From JAGQWW01 sp041392845 (GTDB taxonomy: Bacteria > Bacteroidota > Bacteroidia > Chitinophagales > Saprospiraceae), in the NCBI GenBank assembly GCA_041392845.1, contig JAWKLG010000017.1, positions 1-64,000 of the forward strand: a stretch of 64,000 bases of DNA. Direction: 5' to 3'. Under the pieces are notes generated by a model. It saw nothing but the letters and a program-made list of their open reading frames with translations. It had not been told where the DNA came from and did no database searches. Positions 12,673 to 21,532 of this stretch are shown here, piece by piece (positions within the stretch are counted from its first letter, which is position 1; every line of letters starts with the position of its first letter). The position numbers and the translations under genes are program-made.

Positions 12673-12952
12673 TCTTTCTCGACGCTCTATTCTCGATTAC
12701 TCAATTATTCTTTACTCCCATCTTGTCAATGAACTTTTGCGCTCCATAATCAAACTCCCCTCGTCGATATCCCATTTAACTCGGCTCAGAAAATGGCCAA
12801 TATCAACTCAGATCACAACCTGACTATTTCACTTTTTCTTTATCAAAAAAATAAACAGCTAACTGTTTAGCTGTCTTCATTGATTGTCTATTTATGGTGA
12901 TACCTTTTTTCGGTATCCGTGCGTTTCTTTTTCTTTACTCCGCACTTTCTTT
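12673..12952 (-). other. Spacer between the tRNA-like repeats and 23S rRNA
   Basis: This 280-base part of the internal transcribed spacer is AT-rich and contains no gene. It presumably holds the 23S leader stem cleaved by RNase III, but the paired arm at the 3' side was not traced. The part next to the repeats (12901-12952) has TTTCTTTTTCTTT runs. Confidence 0.5.
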
Positions 12953-13134
12953 TGGTGGAGGATATCGGGTTCCGCGATTCCGCGGAATGACCTCTATTCT
13001 GCACCTTTTTTTTTGGTGGAGGATATCGGGTTCCGCGATTCCGCGGAATAACCTCTATTCTGCACCTTTTTTTTGGTGGAGGATATCGGAGTTCCGCAAT
13101 CCTGCGGAATGACCTCTATTCTGCACCTTTTTTT
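12953..13134 (-). repeat. Three tandem tRNA-Ala 3'-half-like units in the rRNA spacer
   Basis: Three units (12953-13013, 13014-13073 and 13074-13134; 61, 60 and 61 nt) lie directly after tRNA-Ala in transcript order. Each ends, like the tRNA, in GATATCCTCCACCA, and each has GAGGTCAT or GAGGTTAT in the place of the tRNA variable region and GTGCAGAA where the anticodon TGC lies. The T-arm is replaced by a perfect 7-bp hairpin with a 4-base loop. In two units the stem is TTCCGCG/CGCGGAA; in the unit next to the tRNA both strands have changed together to TTCCGCA/TGCGGAA. Units are separated by runs of A on the transcribed strand. They would be co-transcribed with the rRNA. Whether they have a function is inference. 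Confidence 0.85.
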
Positions 13135-13211
13135 TGGTGGAGGATATCGGAGTCGAACCGATGACCTCTAGAATGCAAATCTAGCGCTCTAGCCAGCTGA
13201 GCTAATCCCCT
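13135..13211 (-). tRNA. tRNA-Ala (anticodon TGC)
   Basis: The 77-nt cloverleaf has D-arm GCTC/GAGC, anticodon stem CTAGA/TCTAG with loop TTTGCAT (anticodon TGC), T-arm ATCGG/CCGAT and an encoded CCA. The acceptor stem is AGGGGAT/ATCCTCC. It keeps the alanine identity pair G3-U70, but the first position is A facing C72, where G-C would be expected. It is the usual second tRNA of a Bacteroidetes 16S-23S spacer and is followed by three partial copies of its own 3' half. Confidence 0.93.
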
Positions 13212-13280
13212 TCTTTTCGGAATCATTACGTCTTCTTTCCAACGTATGCTCTAACTCGCCTCTCAAACGCCAATTAATAA

Positions 13281-13357
13281 TGGTAGTCCCGGGCAGACTT
13301 GAACTGCCGACCTCTACATTATCAGTGTAGCGCTCTAACCAGCTGAGCTACGGGACT
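13281..13357 (-). tRNA. tRNA-Ile (anticodon GAT)
   Basis: The 77-nt cloverleaf has acceptor AGTCCCG/CGGGACT (fully paired), anticodon stem CTACA/TGTAG with loop CTGATAA (anticodon GAT), and an encoded CCA. It lies between 16S and tRNA-Ala, in the order 16S-Ile-Ala-23S normal for bacteria. The 174 bases between it and 16S contain no gene. Confidence 0.95.
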
Positions 13358-13532
13358 GACTTAAGCTTCAAATCTTCTTTAGCCTCGCAGGTGCTCCCGC
13401 TCGTCTATGCTCGCGCCTCTGCTTCCGTTTCTTCTTCTTTTCAAGTTCTTTTCCTAACTGCTTCCAGTTAAGTCATTCCTGATAATGGGATAAAGCATTA
13501 ATTCTCTTTTAAATTTCAACTAGTCGTCTCTT

Positions 13533-15056
<1,524 letters not shown>

Positions 15057-15295
15057 TAATATTCTTAATTGCCATCCAATCCAAAAATCAAACAGCAATA
15101 ATTGTATTATTATCGAAAAGCTGAAACCTTTTTACTCATTGTAAATTAACGAATTCTAAATTCGATTAAAGAGAACCTTAGCTCTATCCCATATTATCAA
15201 GGAACTTTTTTAAAAGCGGCCTTTTTTAAGTACAAAATTGTAATTTCAAAAAGCAACTTTATATCTTCAAATGCAATCTCTTTGCAAATGGCGCG

Positions 15296-15326
15296 CAAAG
15301 GTAAAACGCATTTTTTAATATCCAAG
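15296..15326 (-). promoter_or_regulatory. Candidate rRNA promoter, proximal
   Basis: On the minus strand CTTG (15326-15323), 19 bases, then TACCTTTG (15303-15296) match the Bacteroidetes primary-sigma consensus (TTTG, 19-21, TAnnTTTG) with one change in the -33 box. Transcription would start near 15290, about 235 bases before 16S. Confidence 0.55.
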
Positions 15327-15433
15327 AATTTTCAGAAAAAAAATTCAACTTTTTTGAAAACGTATATTTTTCTGAAAGTTTCAAGTACTTCGGATTTCTT
15401 TTAATCCGTTTTGCTATTTTTCAAAAGCGGGTG

Positions 15434-15466
15434 CAAATATAGAATCATTTTCATCTTAAAAGCAAG
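15434..15466 (-). promoter_or_regulatory. Candidate rRNA promoter, distal
   Basis: On the minus strand CTTG (15466-15463), 21 bases, then TATATTTG (15441-15434). It has the same -33 variant as the proximal candidate, and tandem promoters are common for rRNA operons. The stretch 15057-15522 is AT-rich leader with no gene. Confidence 0.55.
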
Positions 15467-15522
15467 CCTTTTTCAAAAAAAAGATGAAAAAGTTTTTTCA
15501 TATCAATCTAACCTGCTCATTA

Positions 15523-17010
15523 TCAAATCTTAAACCCAATTGTTAAGGTAAATAAAGTTTTTCTCCAGTTGGTTTGAACCTCTTGTCCTGGTCCTGAACT
15601 TAACTGGTAGGGAAAATATCTCTCGTCTCCACTCCTGGTTTGATAAGCCAAATCCATAAAGAACCAATCTTCTCTTATTCCAAATCCTCCACTATAAATT
15701 AATTGATTGGCGTTATCTCCCAAATATGGTGAACCATTGATCATTAGACCAGCTCGAAACCTAAAGATTTCATGTGCATACTCTCCTCCCAATCTATAAT
15801 TCACTACGGACTGATAATTATTCTGAATATCCTCATTTAATGCTCTGGCAAATTCAAGCGCATCACTACCACCATTATCAAAATCATAACGCATAGAGCT
15901 GTAATCCACAAACTCCACTTCACCACTAATAAAACCTTTTTTACCTACAATAAATCCTGCACCTCCATTTACACGCCAGGGTGTGACAAGATTATATTCA
16001 AAAATCCCCTCCGGCGATTCCTGTAATCCTGATACCGGAACATTAGGGTCCGAAAAGTCATACTCTATCTGACTACTATAATTGTCTTCCAATCCGAATC
16101 TTGTTGGCGTATGTACAGATGCGCCCAATCGAACAGCCTGAGTAACTCTGTAAATAAAGCCAAGTTTCAAGTTGACTCCAGCTCCGGATGTATTTAAAAA
16201 TTCATTATACTTTAAATTATTGAAAGCAGGCACCTCATCTGCCTCGTCCATCTCTTCATAACGCTTCACTTCATCGTAGCTGACAAATGGAATATTTAAA
16301 GATGCTCCTACATAAAGCTTCTCTTTATAATTTCCCGCAAAACCTATATTGAACTCAGTCATTCCACCTTTTGTACGTACAGTTTGAGATTTTTCAAGCT
16401 GAACCCCTGTACCCTGGTAATCCGTAAAATAGGTATCTGTTCCCTGATTATTGGCAGTTTGATAAATAGCAGAAGCAATATAAGCAGGATACAATTCAAA
16501 AGGATCAAAGGATTCCAACTCATCAGGAAATAAGCCGGTAGCATTTTCCAGCCACCTGTCTGTAATGGAACCTTGAGATTTCCCATTGTAATAAAACTCC
16601 TGATTGAAATTCCCTACACGGTTCACCCCAATGGCAAAATTGATCGTCTTCCAATTACTGCCAATTGGTCTTCCACTGAAAACCAATCCGGCATTTTGAA
16701 CAGTAAAAGCTGACCTAGCTTCTTCAAGCACTGAGGACTCTCCTTTTAATAGTTCTGAATCCGTAATGGCATTCTCAAGTCCACCGGTAAATGTAAACTC
16801 TGACTTTCTGAAAGCAGCAAGACCTGCCGGGTTAGAACCCATTAAAGAATAATCCGCACCCAAAACACCAAACGAACCTCCCGCGCCCACAGAACGTCCG
16901 GTCGCAGAAAATTCAAATTGGGAATACCTAAGGGCATCTGTAATGGTTTGTGATTGCATTCCAGGAATACCTAATATAAGCCCTAACAAAACATAATATA
17001 ATTTCTTCAT
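15523..17010 (-). CDS. OmpP1/FadL-family outer-membrane porin
   Basis: From ATG at 17010 the product is 495 residues, with a signal peptide (MKKLYYVLLGLILGIPGMQSQ). A longer frame exists upstream, but the signal peptide fixes this start. After cleavage comes ALRYSQFEFSATGRSVGAGG and a GSNPAGLAAFRKSEFTF segment, the N-terminal hatch-like pattern of Bacteroidetes OmpP1/FadL proteins. The rest is alternating beta strands ending in FTLTIGFKI, a terminal barrel strand. FadL proteins import hydrophobic compounds. It follows the Asn/Arg-rich gene by 75 bases in the same direction and probably shares its transcript. The substrate is not known. Confidence 0.85.
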   Translation of the reverse strand: MKKLYYVLLGLILGIPGMQSQTITDALRYSQFEFSATGRSVGAGGSFGVLGADYSLMGSNPAGLAAFRKSEFTFTGGLENAITDSELLKGESSVLEEARSAFTVQNAGLVFSGRPIGSNWKTINFAIGVNRVGNFNQEFYYNGKSQGSITDRWLENATGLFPDELESFDPFELYPAYIASAIYQTANNQGTDTYFTDYQGTGVQLEKSQTVRTKGGMTEFNIGFAGNYKEKLYVGASLNIPFVSYDEVKRYEEMDEADEVPAFNNLKYNEFLNTSGAGVNLKLGFIYRVTQAVRLGASVHTPTRFGLEDNYSSQIEYDFSDPNVPVSGLQESPEGIFEYNLVTPWRVNGGAGFIVGKKGFISGEVEFVDYSSMRYDFDNGGSDALEFARALNEDIQNNYQSVVNYRLGGEYAHEIFRFRAGLMINGSPYLGDNANQLIYSGGFGIREDWFFMDLAYQTRSGDERYFPYQLSSGPGQEVQTNWRKTLFTLTIGFKI

Positions 17011-17085
17011 GGCAATTGTGATTTCATAAAAAAGCGGGTGACAGTATCTAATTGGCACCCGCTTGGTAGTATTTAGCAATTTATT

Positions 17086-18546
17086 TTATTCTCCTCCACC
17101 TCGTCGGCTTCGTCTGATGGTTCCACTCGAACCACCGCTTGAGCGACCAGAATTACCTCTGTTTATCGAACCACCAGATCTACCGGAACTTCCTGAACTT
17201 CTGGATGAATTATTAAATCCACCTCCAGAATTATTGCTTCTGGATCTTCCGGAATTATTATCCCAACTATTGGAACGACCTGAATTTCTGGATCTGTTAT
17301 CGTAATTAGGGCTGGATGACCTTTCATTTCTGTTACTTCTCGTTTCCGATCTGGAAGGTCTATCATAACTTCTGTCATCTCTGAACCCTCCATCATTTCC
17401 TGATCGATTATTGGAGTCATTACTCCTTGTATTATTATTGTCTCTCGGCCTTTGGGAGCTTCCTCGATTGTCCTCAGGCTGATTATTTCTTTCAGGCCTT
17501 GTCCAACCAGATGGTTCCTGCTCACGACTTCTGGAAGGCGACTCCATTTTGTTTTCCTTTATATCCCTTTGTGGAGTAATACCATCATCTGAACGGGTTG
17601 AATTATCTGAAGGCCTTCTATCTTTTATATCATTGGATCTAACCGGGTTATCAGGTTCAACACCTTGAGGCGTCGAATTTGATGGAACTTCATTACCTGA
17701 TCTGGGGCTTCTGTTAATGTTAGGACTTGAAACTGGATTGTCCTGTCCATTGTTATTTTGCCCTCTGTAAATCTTACCTTCACTTACATTAGGATCAGGA
17801 GCCTGTTCATTATTACTTCTTGGCGAACGAATAGGTTGCCCACCAGTTTTTACCGTCCCTGTTTTCCTTGGGCCATAATAAACATTGTTTGCGGGAGTAT
17901 TGTAAGTATAACCATTTCCCCAAGATGGAGGACAATAATTATAACCATTTCCATAACCATACCCATTCCAATAATTATACCCGCCGTAAAAACCGCCGTA
18001 ATTATTAATGATGGTTACATTATTACCATAAAATCCTCCTCCCCAAAACGGGTCATAAAAACCGCGGTTCCAGTTGTTGTATGGATAGAAACCTGTGTTC
18101 CAGCGATTCCAATTATTCCATCGGTTCCAGCGATTCCATCTTCTAAAAGAATTGTAAGACCAAAAATCATCATAAATCATTACAGTCACACCTGGTCTCC
18201 AAATAAATGGATCATAATAATAAGCATCTACATAAACCGGGTCGAAATAATTGAAACCATAATATGGTCTGTGAAATCTTCTGATACGAGAGGTGTAGTA
18301 AAAATCATAGTTATCATCGTAAGAATAACCATCATCATCGTAATCATAATTATTCCTGTTTTCAGTTTCCCGATAGGAATTATTTTCAGAATTATCGTCT
18401 GAATTGTAATCTTTTTCCTCCGTATATCCGTATGAGTTACCATCGATCGACGGATCGTAATAGAGGTCATCATACTGTGCCATCAAATTACCAGTCTGAA
18501 AGACAATGGCCAGGATGAAAATTTTATAAATGGAACTCTTTTTCAT
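17086..18546 (-). CDS. Secreted low-complexity protein rich in Asn, Arg, Ser and Tyr
   Basis: The 486-residue product has a clear signal peptide (MKKSSIYKIFILAIVFQTGNLMAQ), then an acidic Tyr/Asp part (YDDLYYDP). An aromatic Trp-Asn-Arg repeat follows (RRWNRWNRWNNWNRWN, about residues 135-150), then a Gly/Tyr/Asn stretch with GGFYGGYNYWNGYGYG. The long C-terminal half is disordered, made of Ser, Arg, Asn and Gly (RSRSNNSGGGFNNSSRSSG). Similar proteins of unknown function sit between an OmpP1 gene and proS in other Bacteroidetes, as here. The positively charged tail would be suited to binding RNA, polysaccharide or cell-surface polyanions, but that is a guess. Confidence 0.8.
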   Translation of the reverse strand: MKKSSIYKIFILAIVFQTGNLMAQYDDLYYDPSIDGNSYGYTEEKDYNSDDNSENNSYRETENRNNYDYDDDGYSYDDNYDFYYTSRIRRFHRPYYGFNYFDPVYVDAYYYDPFIWRPGVTVMIYDDFWSYNSFRRWNRWNRWNNWNRWNTGFYPYNNWNRGFYDPFWGGGFYGNNVTIINNYGGFYGGYNYWNGYGYGNGYNYCPPSWGNGYTYNTPANNVYYGPRKTGTVKTGGQPIRSPRSNNEQAPDPNVSEGKIYRGQNNNGQDNPVSSPNINRSPRSGNEVPSNSTPQGVEPDNPVRSNDIKDRRPSDNSTRSDDGITPQRDIKENKMESPSRSREQEPSGWTRPERNNQPEDNRGSSQRPRDNNNTRSNDSNNRSGNDGGFRDDRSYDRPSRSETRSNRNERSSSPNYDNRSRNSGRSNSWDNNSGRSRSNNSGGGFNNSSRSSGSSGRSGGSINRGNSGRSSGGSSGTIRRSRRGGGE

Positions 18547-18605
18547 AAAGAATAATTTAAAAGTAATAGTATTTTCTAATCGAGTGAATGCAGGTCGAAA
18601 TTATT

Positions 18606-18613
18606 ACTTTTGC
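18606..18613 (+). promoter_or_regulatory. Candidate -7 element for proS
   Basis: TACTTTTG matches TAnnTTTG, but no clear -33 box lies 19-21 bases upstream. It would give a leader of about 145 bases before proS. Confidence 0.35.
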
Positions 18614-18764
18614 GCCTCTTTTTATGTTAACACTGAATTAAAGTCAATTTCGGCCGCTGTTAAGGTTTATTAAAAAGACAATTTTTTGACGTATAAGTTT
18701 AATTCAGTCACCACTTAATTCACTGAAAATCAAGGATTAACATTTTCTTAAAGCGTAAACGATT

Positions 18765-20231
18765 ATGGCAAAGGAAATTACTGACAGGCAGGAAGACTAC
18801 TCTCAATGGTATAATGATATAGTTCGCAAAGCAGGACTTGCAGATTATTCTGCTGTGCGTGGATGCATGGTAATAAAGCCGCACGGATTTGCTATTTGGG
18901 AGAAAATGCAACAACAGCTGGATTCAATGTTTAAAGAAACCGGCCATGTCAACGCCTATTTCCCACTTTTTATTCCAAAGAGCTTTTTGAGCAGAGAGGC
19001 ACAACATGTGGAAGGTTTTGCAAAAGAATGTGCAGTTGTTACACATCACAGATTGATGAATGCTCCTGATGGAAGTGGGGTTGTAGTTGATCCGGAAGCA
19101 AAATTGGAAGAGGAGCTTATTGTTAGACCAACTTCTGAGACCATCATTTGGAATACATATAAAGACTGGATCAATTCTTATCGCGACTTACCACTTTTGG
19201 TCAACCAATGGGCCAATGTTGTACGTTGGGAAATGCGTACCCGTCTCTTTTTAAGAACAGCAGAATTTTTATGGCAGGAAGGCCATACTGCACACTCTAC
19301 AAAAGAGGAAGCGATGGAAGAAACCCTAAAAATTCTGGACATCTACGGAAAATTTGCTGAAGAGTGGATGGCTATGCCGGTAGTTAAAGGTGTAAAAACC
19401 GCCAATGAAAGATTTGCAGGTGCAGATGAGACATTTACCATCGAAGCTTTGATGCAGGATGGGAAAGCATTGCAGTCTGGCACATCGCATTTCCTGGGTC
19501 AAAATTTTGCAAAAGCTTTTGACGTGAAGTTCTTAAATGAATCCAATCAGCAAGAATATGTTTGGGCTACATCCTGGGGAGTATCCACCAGGCTTCTCGG
19601 TGGTTTGATCATGACACACTCAGATGACGATGGATTGGTATTGCCTCCAAAGTTGGCTCCATTACAGGTTGTAATTGTTCCGATTCCTAAACCAGGCGAA
19701 GAAATTGATGCAGTTGCCCATAAAATTGCAGCCGGTCTTAAGGCCAAAGGTATTTCAGTCAAATATGATGAAGATCAAAAGGCAAGACCTGGTTTCAAGT
19801 TCGCCGAATACGAAATGAAAGGTGTTCCGGTGAGATTGGGAATAGGCAAAAGAGATCTCGAAAATGGAGTTATAGAAGTAGCACGCAGGGACACAAAGGA
19901 AAAATCTTCCGTTCCTTTAGAGGGAATTGAAGACTATGTTGAAAACCTTTTGGAAGAAATCCAAAACAACCTTTTCAACAGAGCCAAAGCTTTCCGTGAG
20001 CAAAAGACAACAGTGGTTGATAATTTTGATGACTTCCAGAAGGTATTGGATGAAAAAGGAGGCTTCATCAAAGCCCATTGGGATGGAACTACAGAAACAG
20101 AATTAAAAATAAAAGAACTCACCAAAGCCACCATTCGATGTATTCCGGTGGACAATGAGATGGAGGAAGGGAAGTGTATTCTTACCGGAAACCCATCCAA
20201 ACAAAGGGTTCTTTTTGCAAGAGCATATTAA
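18765..20231 (+). CDS. proS: Prolyl-tRNA synthetase (archaeal/eukaryotic-type)
   Basis: The 488-residue enzyme charges tRNA-Pro with proline. Class II motifs are visible: motif 2 in RWEMRTRLFLRTAEFLWQEG (about 151-170), and the ATP/proline-site segment PTSETIIW at about 122-129. Motif 3 is GVSTRLLGGLIMTHSDD near 270-286. The anticodon-binding domain follows, and the protein ends in an aromatic ARAY tail, as in the short ProS type 3 that lacks the editing insertion. A terminator follows 6 bases after the stop. Its genomic position beside OmpP1 and the Asn-rich protein is shared with other Bacteroidetes. Confidence 0.96.
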   Translation: MAKEITDRQEDYSQWYNDIVRKAGLADYSAVRGCMVIKPHGFAIWEKMQQQLDSMFKETGHVNAYFPLFIPKSFLSREAQHVEGFAKECAVVTHHRLMNAPDGSGVVVDPEAKLEEELIVRPTSETIIWNTYKDWINSYRDLPLLVNQWANVVRWEMRTRLFLRTAEFLWQEGHTAHSTKEEAMEETLKILDIYGKFAEEWMAMPVVKGVKTANERFAGADETFTIEALMQDGKALQSGTSHFLGQNFAKAFDVKFLNESNQQEYVWATSWGVSTRLLGGLIMTHSDDDGLVLPPKLAPLQVVIVPIPKPGEEIDAVAHKIAAGLKAKGISVKYDEDQKARPGFKFAEYEMKGVPVRLGIGKRDLENGVIEVARRDTKEKSSVPLEGIEDYVENLLEEIQNNLFNRAKAFREQKTTVVDNFDDFQKVLDEKGGFIKAHWDGTTETELKIKELTKATIRCIPVDNEMEEGKCILTGNPSKQRVLFARAY

Positions 20232-20236
20232 AATTA

Positions 20237-20263
20237 AGGCTTCCTTCGGGAGGCCTTTTTTTT
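20237..20263 (+). terminator. Terminator of proS
   Basis: AGGCTTCC and GGAGGCCT form an 8-bp stem with a TTCG tetraloop, followed by a run of eight T. Confidence 0.93.
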
Positions 20264-20303
20264 GACCTCCATTTGCCAAAAAGTAATTTTCATCTTCTTC
20301 TCT

Positions 20304-20333
20304 TTTGGCTCTAATAAAATTTTACTAGCTTTC
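20304..20333 (+). promoter_or_regulatory. Candidate promoter of the SRAP gene
   Basis: TTTG (20304-20307), 18 bases, TAGCTTTC (20326-20333). The last base of the -7 box differs from the consensus. The start codon follows after about 26 bases. Confidence 0.4.
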
Positions 20334-20359
20334 AACTTGCATTACAAAAAGGCAATAAA

Positions 20360-21037
20360 ATGTGTGGTCGATATTCCTTCGTAGTTTCCATTGAAAAAAT
20401 AAAACAGGAGTTTCCTGACCTTGAAGCGATGGAAAATATCAGGGTAAGTTACAACATCGCCCCTACCCAACATGCCTATGTCATCACCAATGAAAAACCG
20501 GATAAACTGCAATATCTGATTTGGGGTTTGGTGCCACATTGGTCAAATGATGGAAAAAATAGCGGCAAATTGATAAACGCTAGAAGAGAAGGAATCGAGG
20601 TCAAACCTTCCTTTCGACTACCTATTAGGAAAAGACGTTGCTTAGTGTTGGCAGATAGTTTTTATGAATGGAAAACTGTAGGCAATCAAAAAATACCCTA
20701 TCGAATTTTACCAAAAAACGGTAAAATAATGACCTTTGCAGGCCTTTGGGATGTTTGGTATGATGGGAACTATGCAGTAAAAAGTTTTACGATTATTACT
20801 ACTGCTGCTAATAGAGACGTTAGTAATTTGCATGATCGGATGCCTGTTATTTTAAACAACAAAAAACAACAGGATGCCTGGTTGGCAGACTTACCACTTG
20901 AGGAGTCACTTGAAATCCTTAATACACCTCCTGAAGGTTTGTTAAAAATGTATCGGGTTTCAGATAAATTAAATTCTCCAAAAAATAATTCCCACGACTT
21001 ACACCAAGAATTGCCTGAACAACCATCTTTATTCTGA
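20360..21037 (+). CDS. SRAP (YedK/HMCES) abasic-site crosslinking protein
   Basis: The 225-residue protein begins Met-Cys-Gly-Arg-Tyr. Once Met1 is removed, Cys2 is the residue that forms a thiazolidine crosslink with abasic sites in single-stranded DNA. The other SRAP active-site residues are present: Asn32 in YNIAPTQ, Glu103 in DSFYEWK and His158 in HDRMPV. The family shields abasic sites during replication. The gene stands 44 bases before a small membrane protein gene and then mutL, so it may be part of a DNA-repair transcription unit. Confidence 0.95.
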   Translation: MCGRYSFVVSIEKIKQEFPDLEAMENIRVSYNIAPTQHAYVITNEKPDKLQYLIWGLVPHWSNDGKNSGKLINARREGIEVKPSFRLPIRKRRCLVLADSFYEWKTVGNQKIPYRILPKNGKIMTFAGLWDVWYDGNYAVKSFTIITTAANRDVSNLHDRMPVILNNKKQQDAWLADLPLEESLEILNTPPEGLLKMYRVSDKLNSPKNNSHDLHQELPEQPSLF

Positions 21038-21080
21038 CACCTTTCACCTTCCTTTTTTTAAAAATTAAAGCCTGACCATT

Positions 21081-21398
21081 ATGGCAATGTTTAAAATTTT
21101 CAAACTTCCTCAAAATCAACAGTTCCAGTATCGTCCAAGATTCTGGGAACAAGAGAAGGAAGAATTGGAACAGCGGGTGAAAAAAATTCAGAATCCGGAC
21201 GAGGTGACCCCCGAAGAAATCAAAGAACGCATCAGCCTGACTTTTAGAAGCAAATCAGGAGTCAGAGATGCTGAATTTAGATCCAAACAAGTTAATAAAT
21301 CCAATAAGATTTTAGTATTGACAATTGTGGTATTGGTATTCATAGCCTACCTGATGTTAAATCTTAATCTGGATAGCTTGTTGAAATACCTTTCCTAA
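21081..21398 (+). CDS. Small single-pass membrane protein beside mutL
   Basis: The 105-residue product has a charged cytoplasmic part rich in Glu, Lys and Arg (RFWEQEKEELEQRVKK). One transmembrane segment lies at about residues 75-96 (ILVLTIVVLVFIAYLML), followed by a short tail. The type is conserved next to mutL in Bacteroidetes, where it has often been mislabelled as a riboflavin synthase subunit; nothing in the sequence supports that. Its function is unknown. Confidence 0.75.
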   Translation: MAMFKIFKLPQNQQFQYRPRFWEQEKEELEQRVKKIQNPDEVTPEEIKERISLTFRSKSGVRDAEFRSKQVNKSNKILVLTIVVLVFIAYLMLNLNLDSLLKYLS

Positions 21399-21532
21399 AT
21401 CGTTTCAGAACTTTTCAAGATAATTCTGGAGGATAAAATCTTAAAATTAGAACCTTCACCCTACCTTTATCGCAACAATTTGTTTTAAAAAGTTATCTTC
21501 ACTTTTTGTTAGAAATCAAACCCTGATGCTTT

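Noticed and set aside
12894..13112. 72-codon open frame over the tRNA-like repeats
   Set aside because: It reads the repeats on the non-transcribed strand; its repeated peptide is explained by the DNA repeats.
17758..18402. 214-codon open frame on the plus strand
   Set aside because: It is antisense to the Asn/Arg-rich protein gene; the Ile/Thr/Val-rich translation is the complement of Asn, Tyr and Asp codons.
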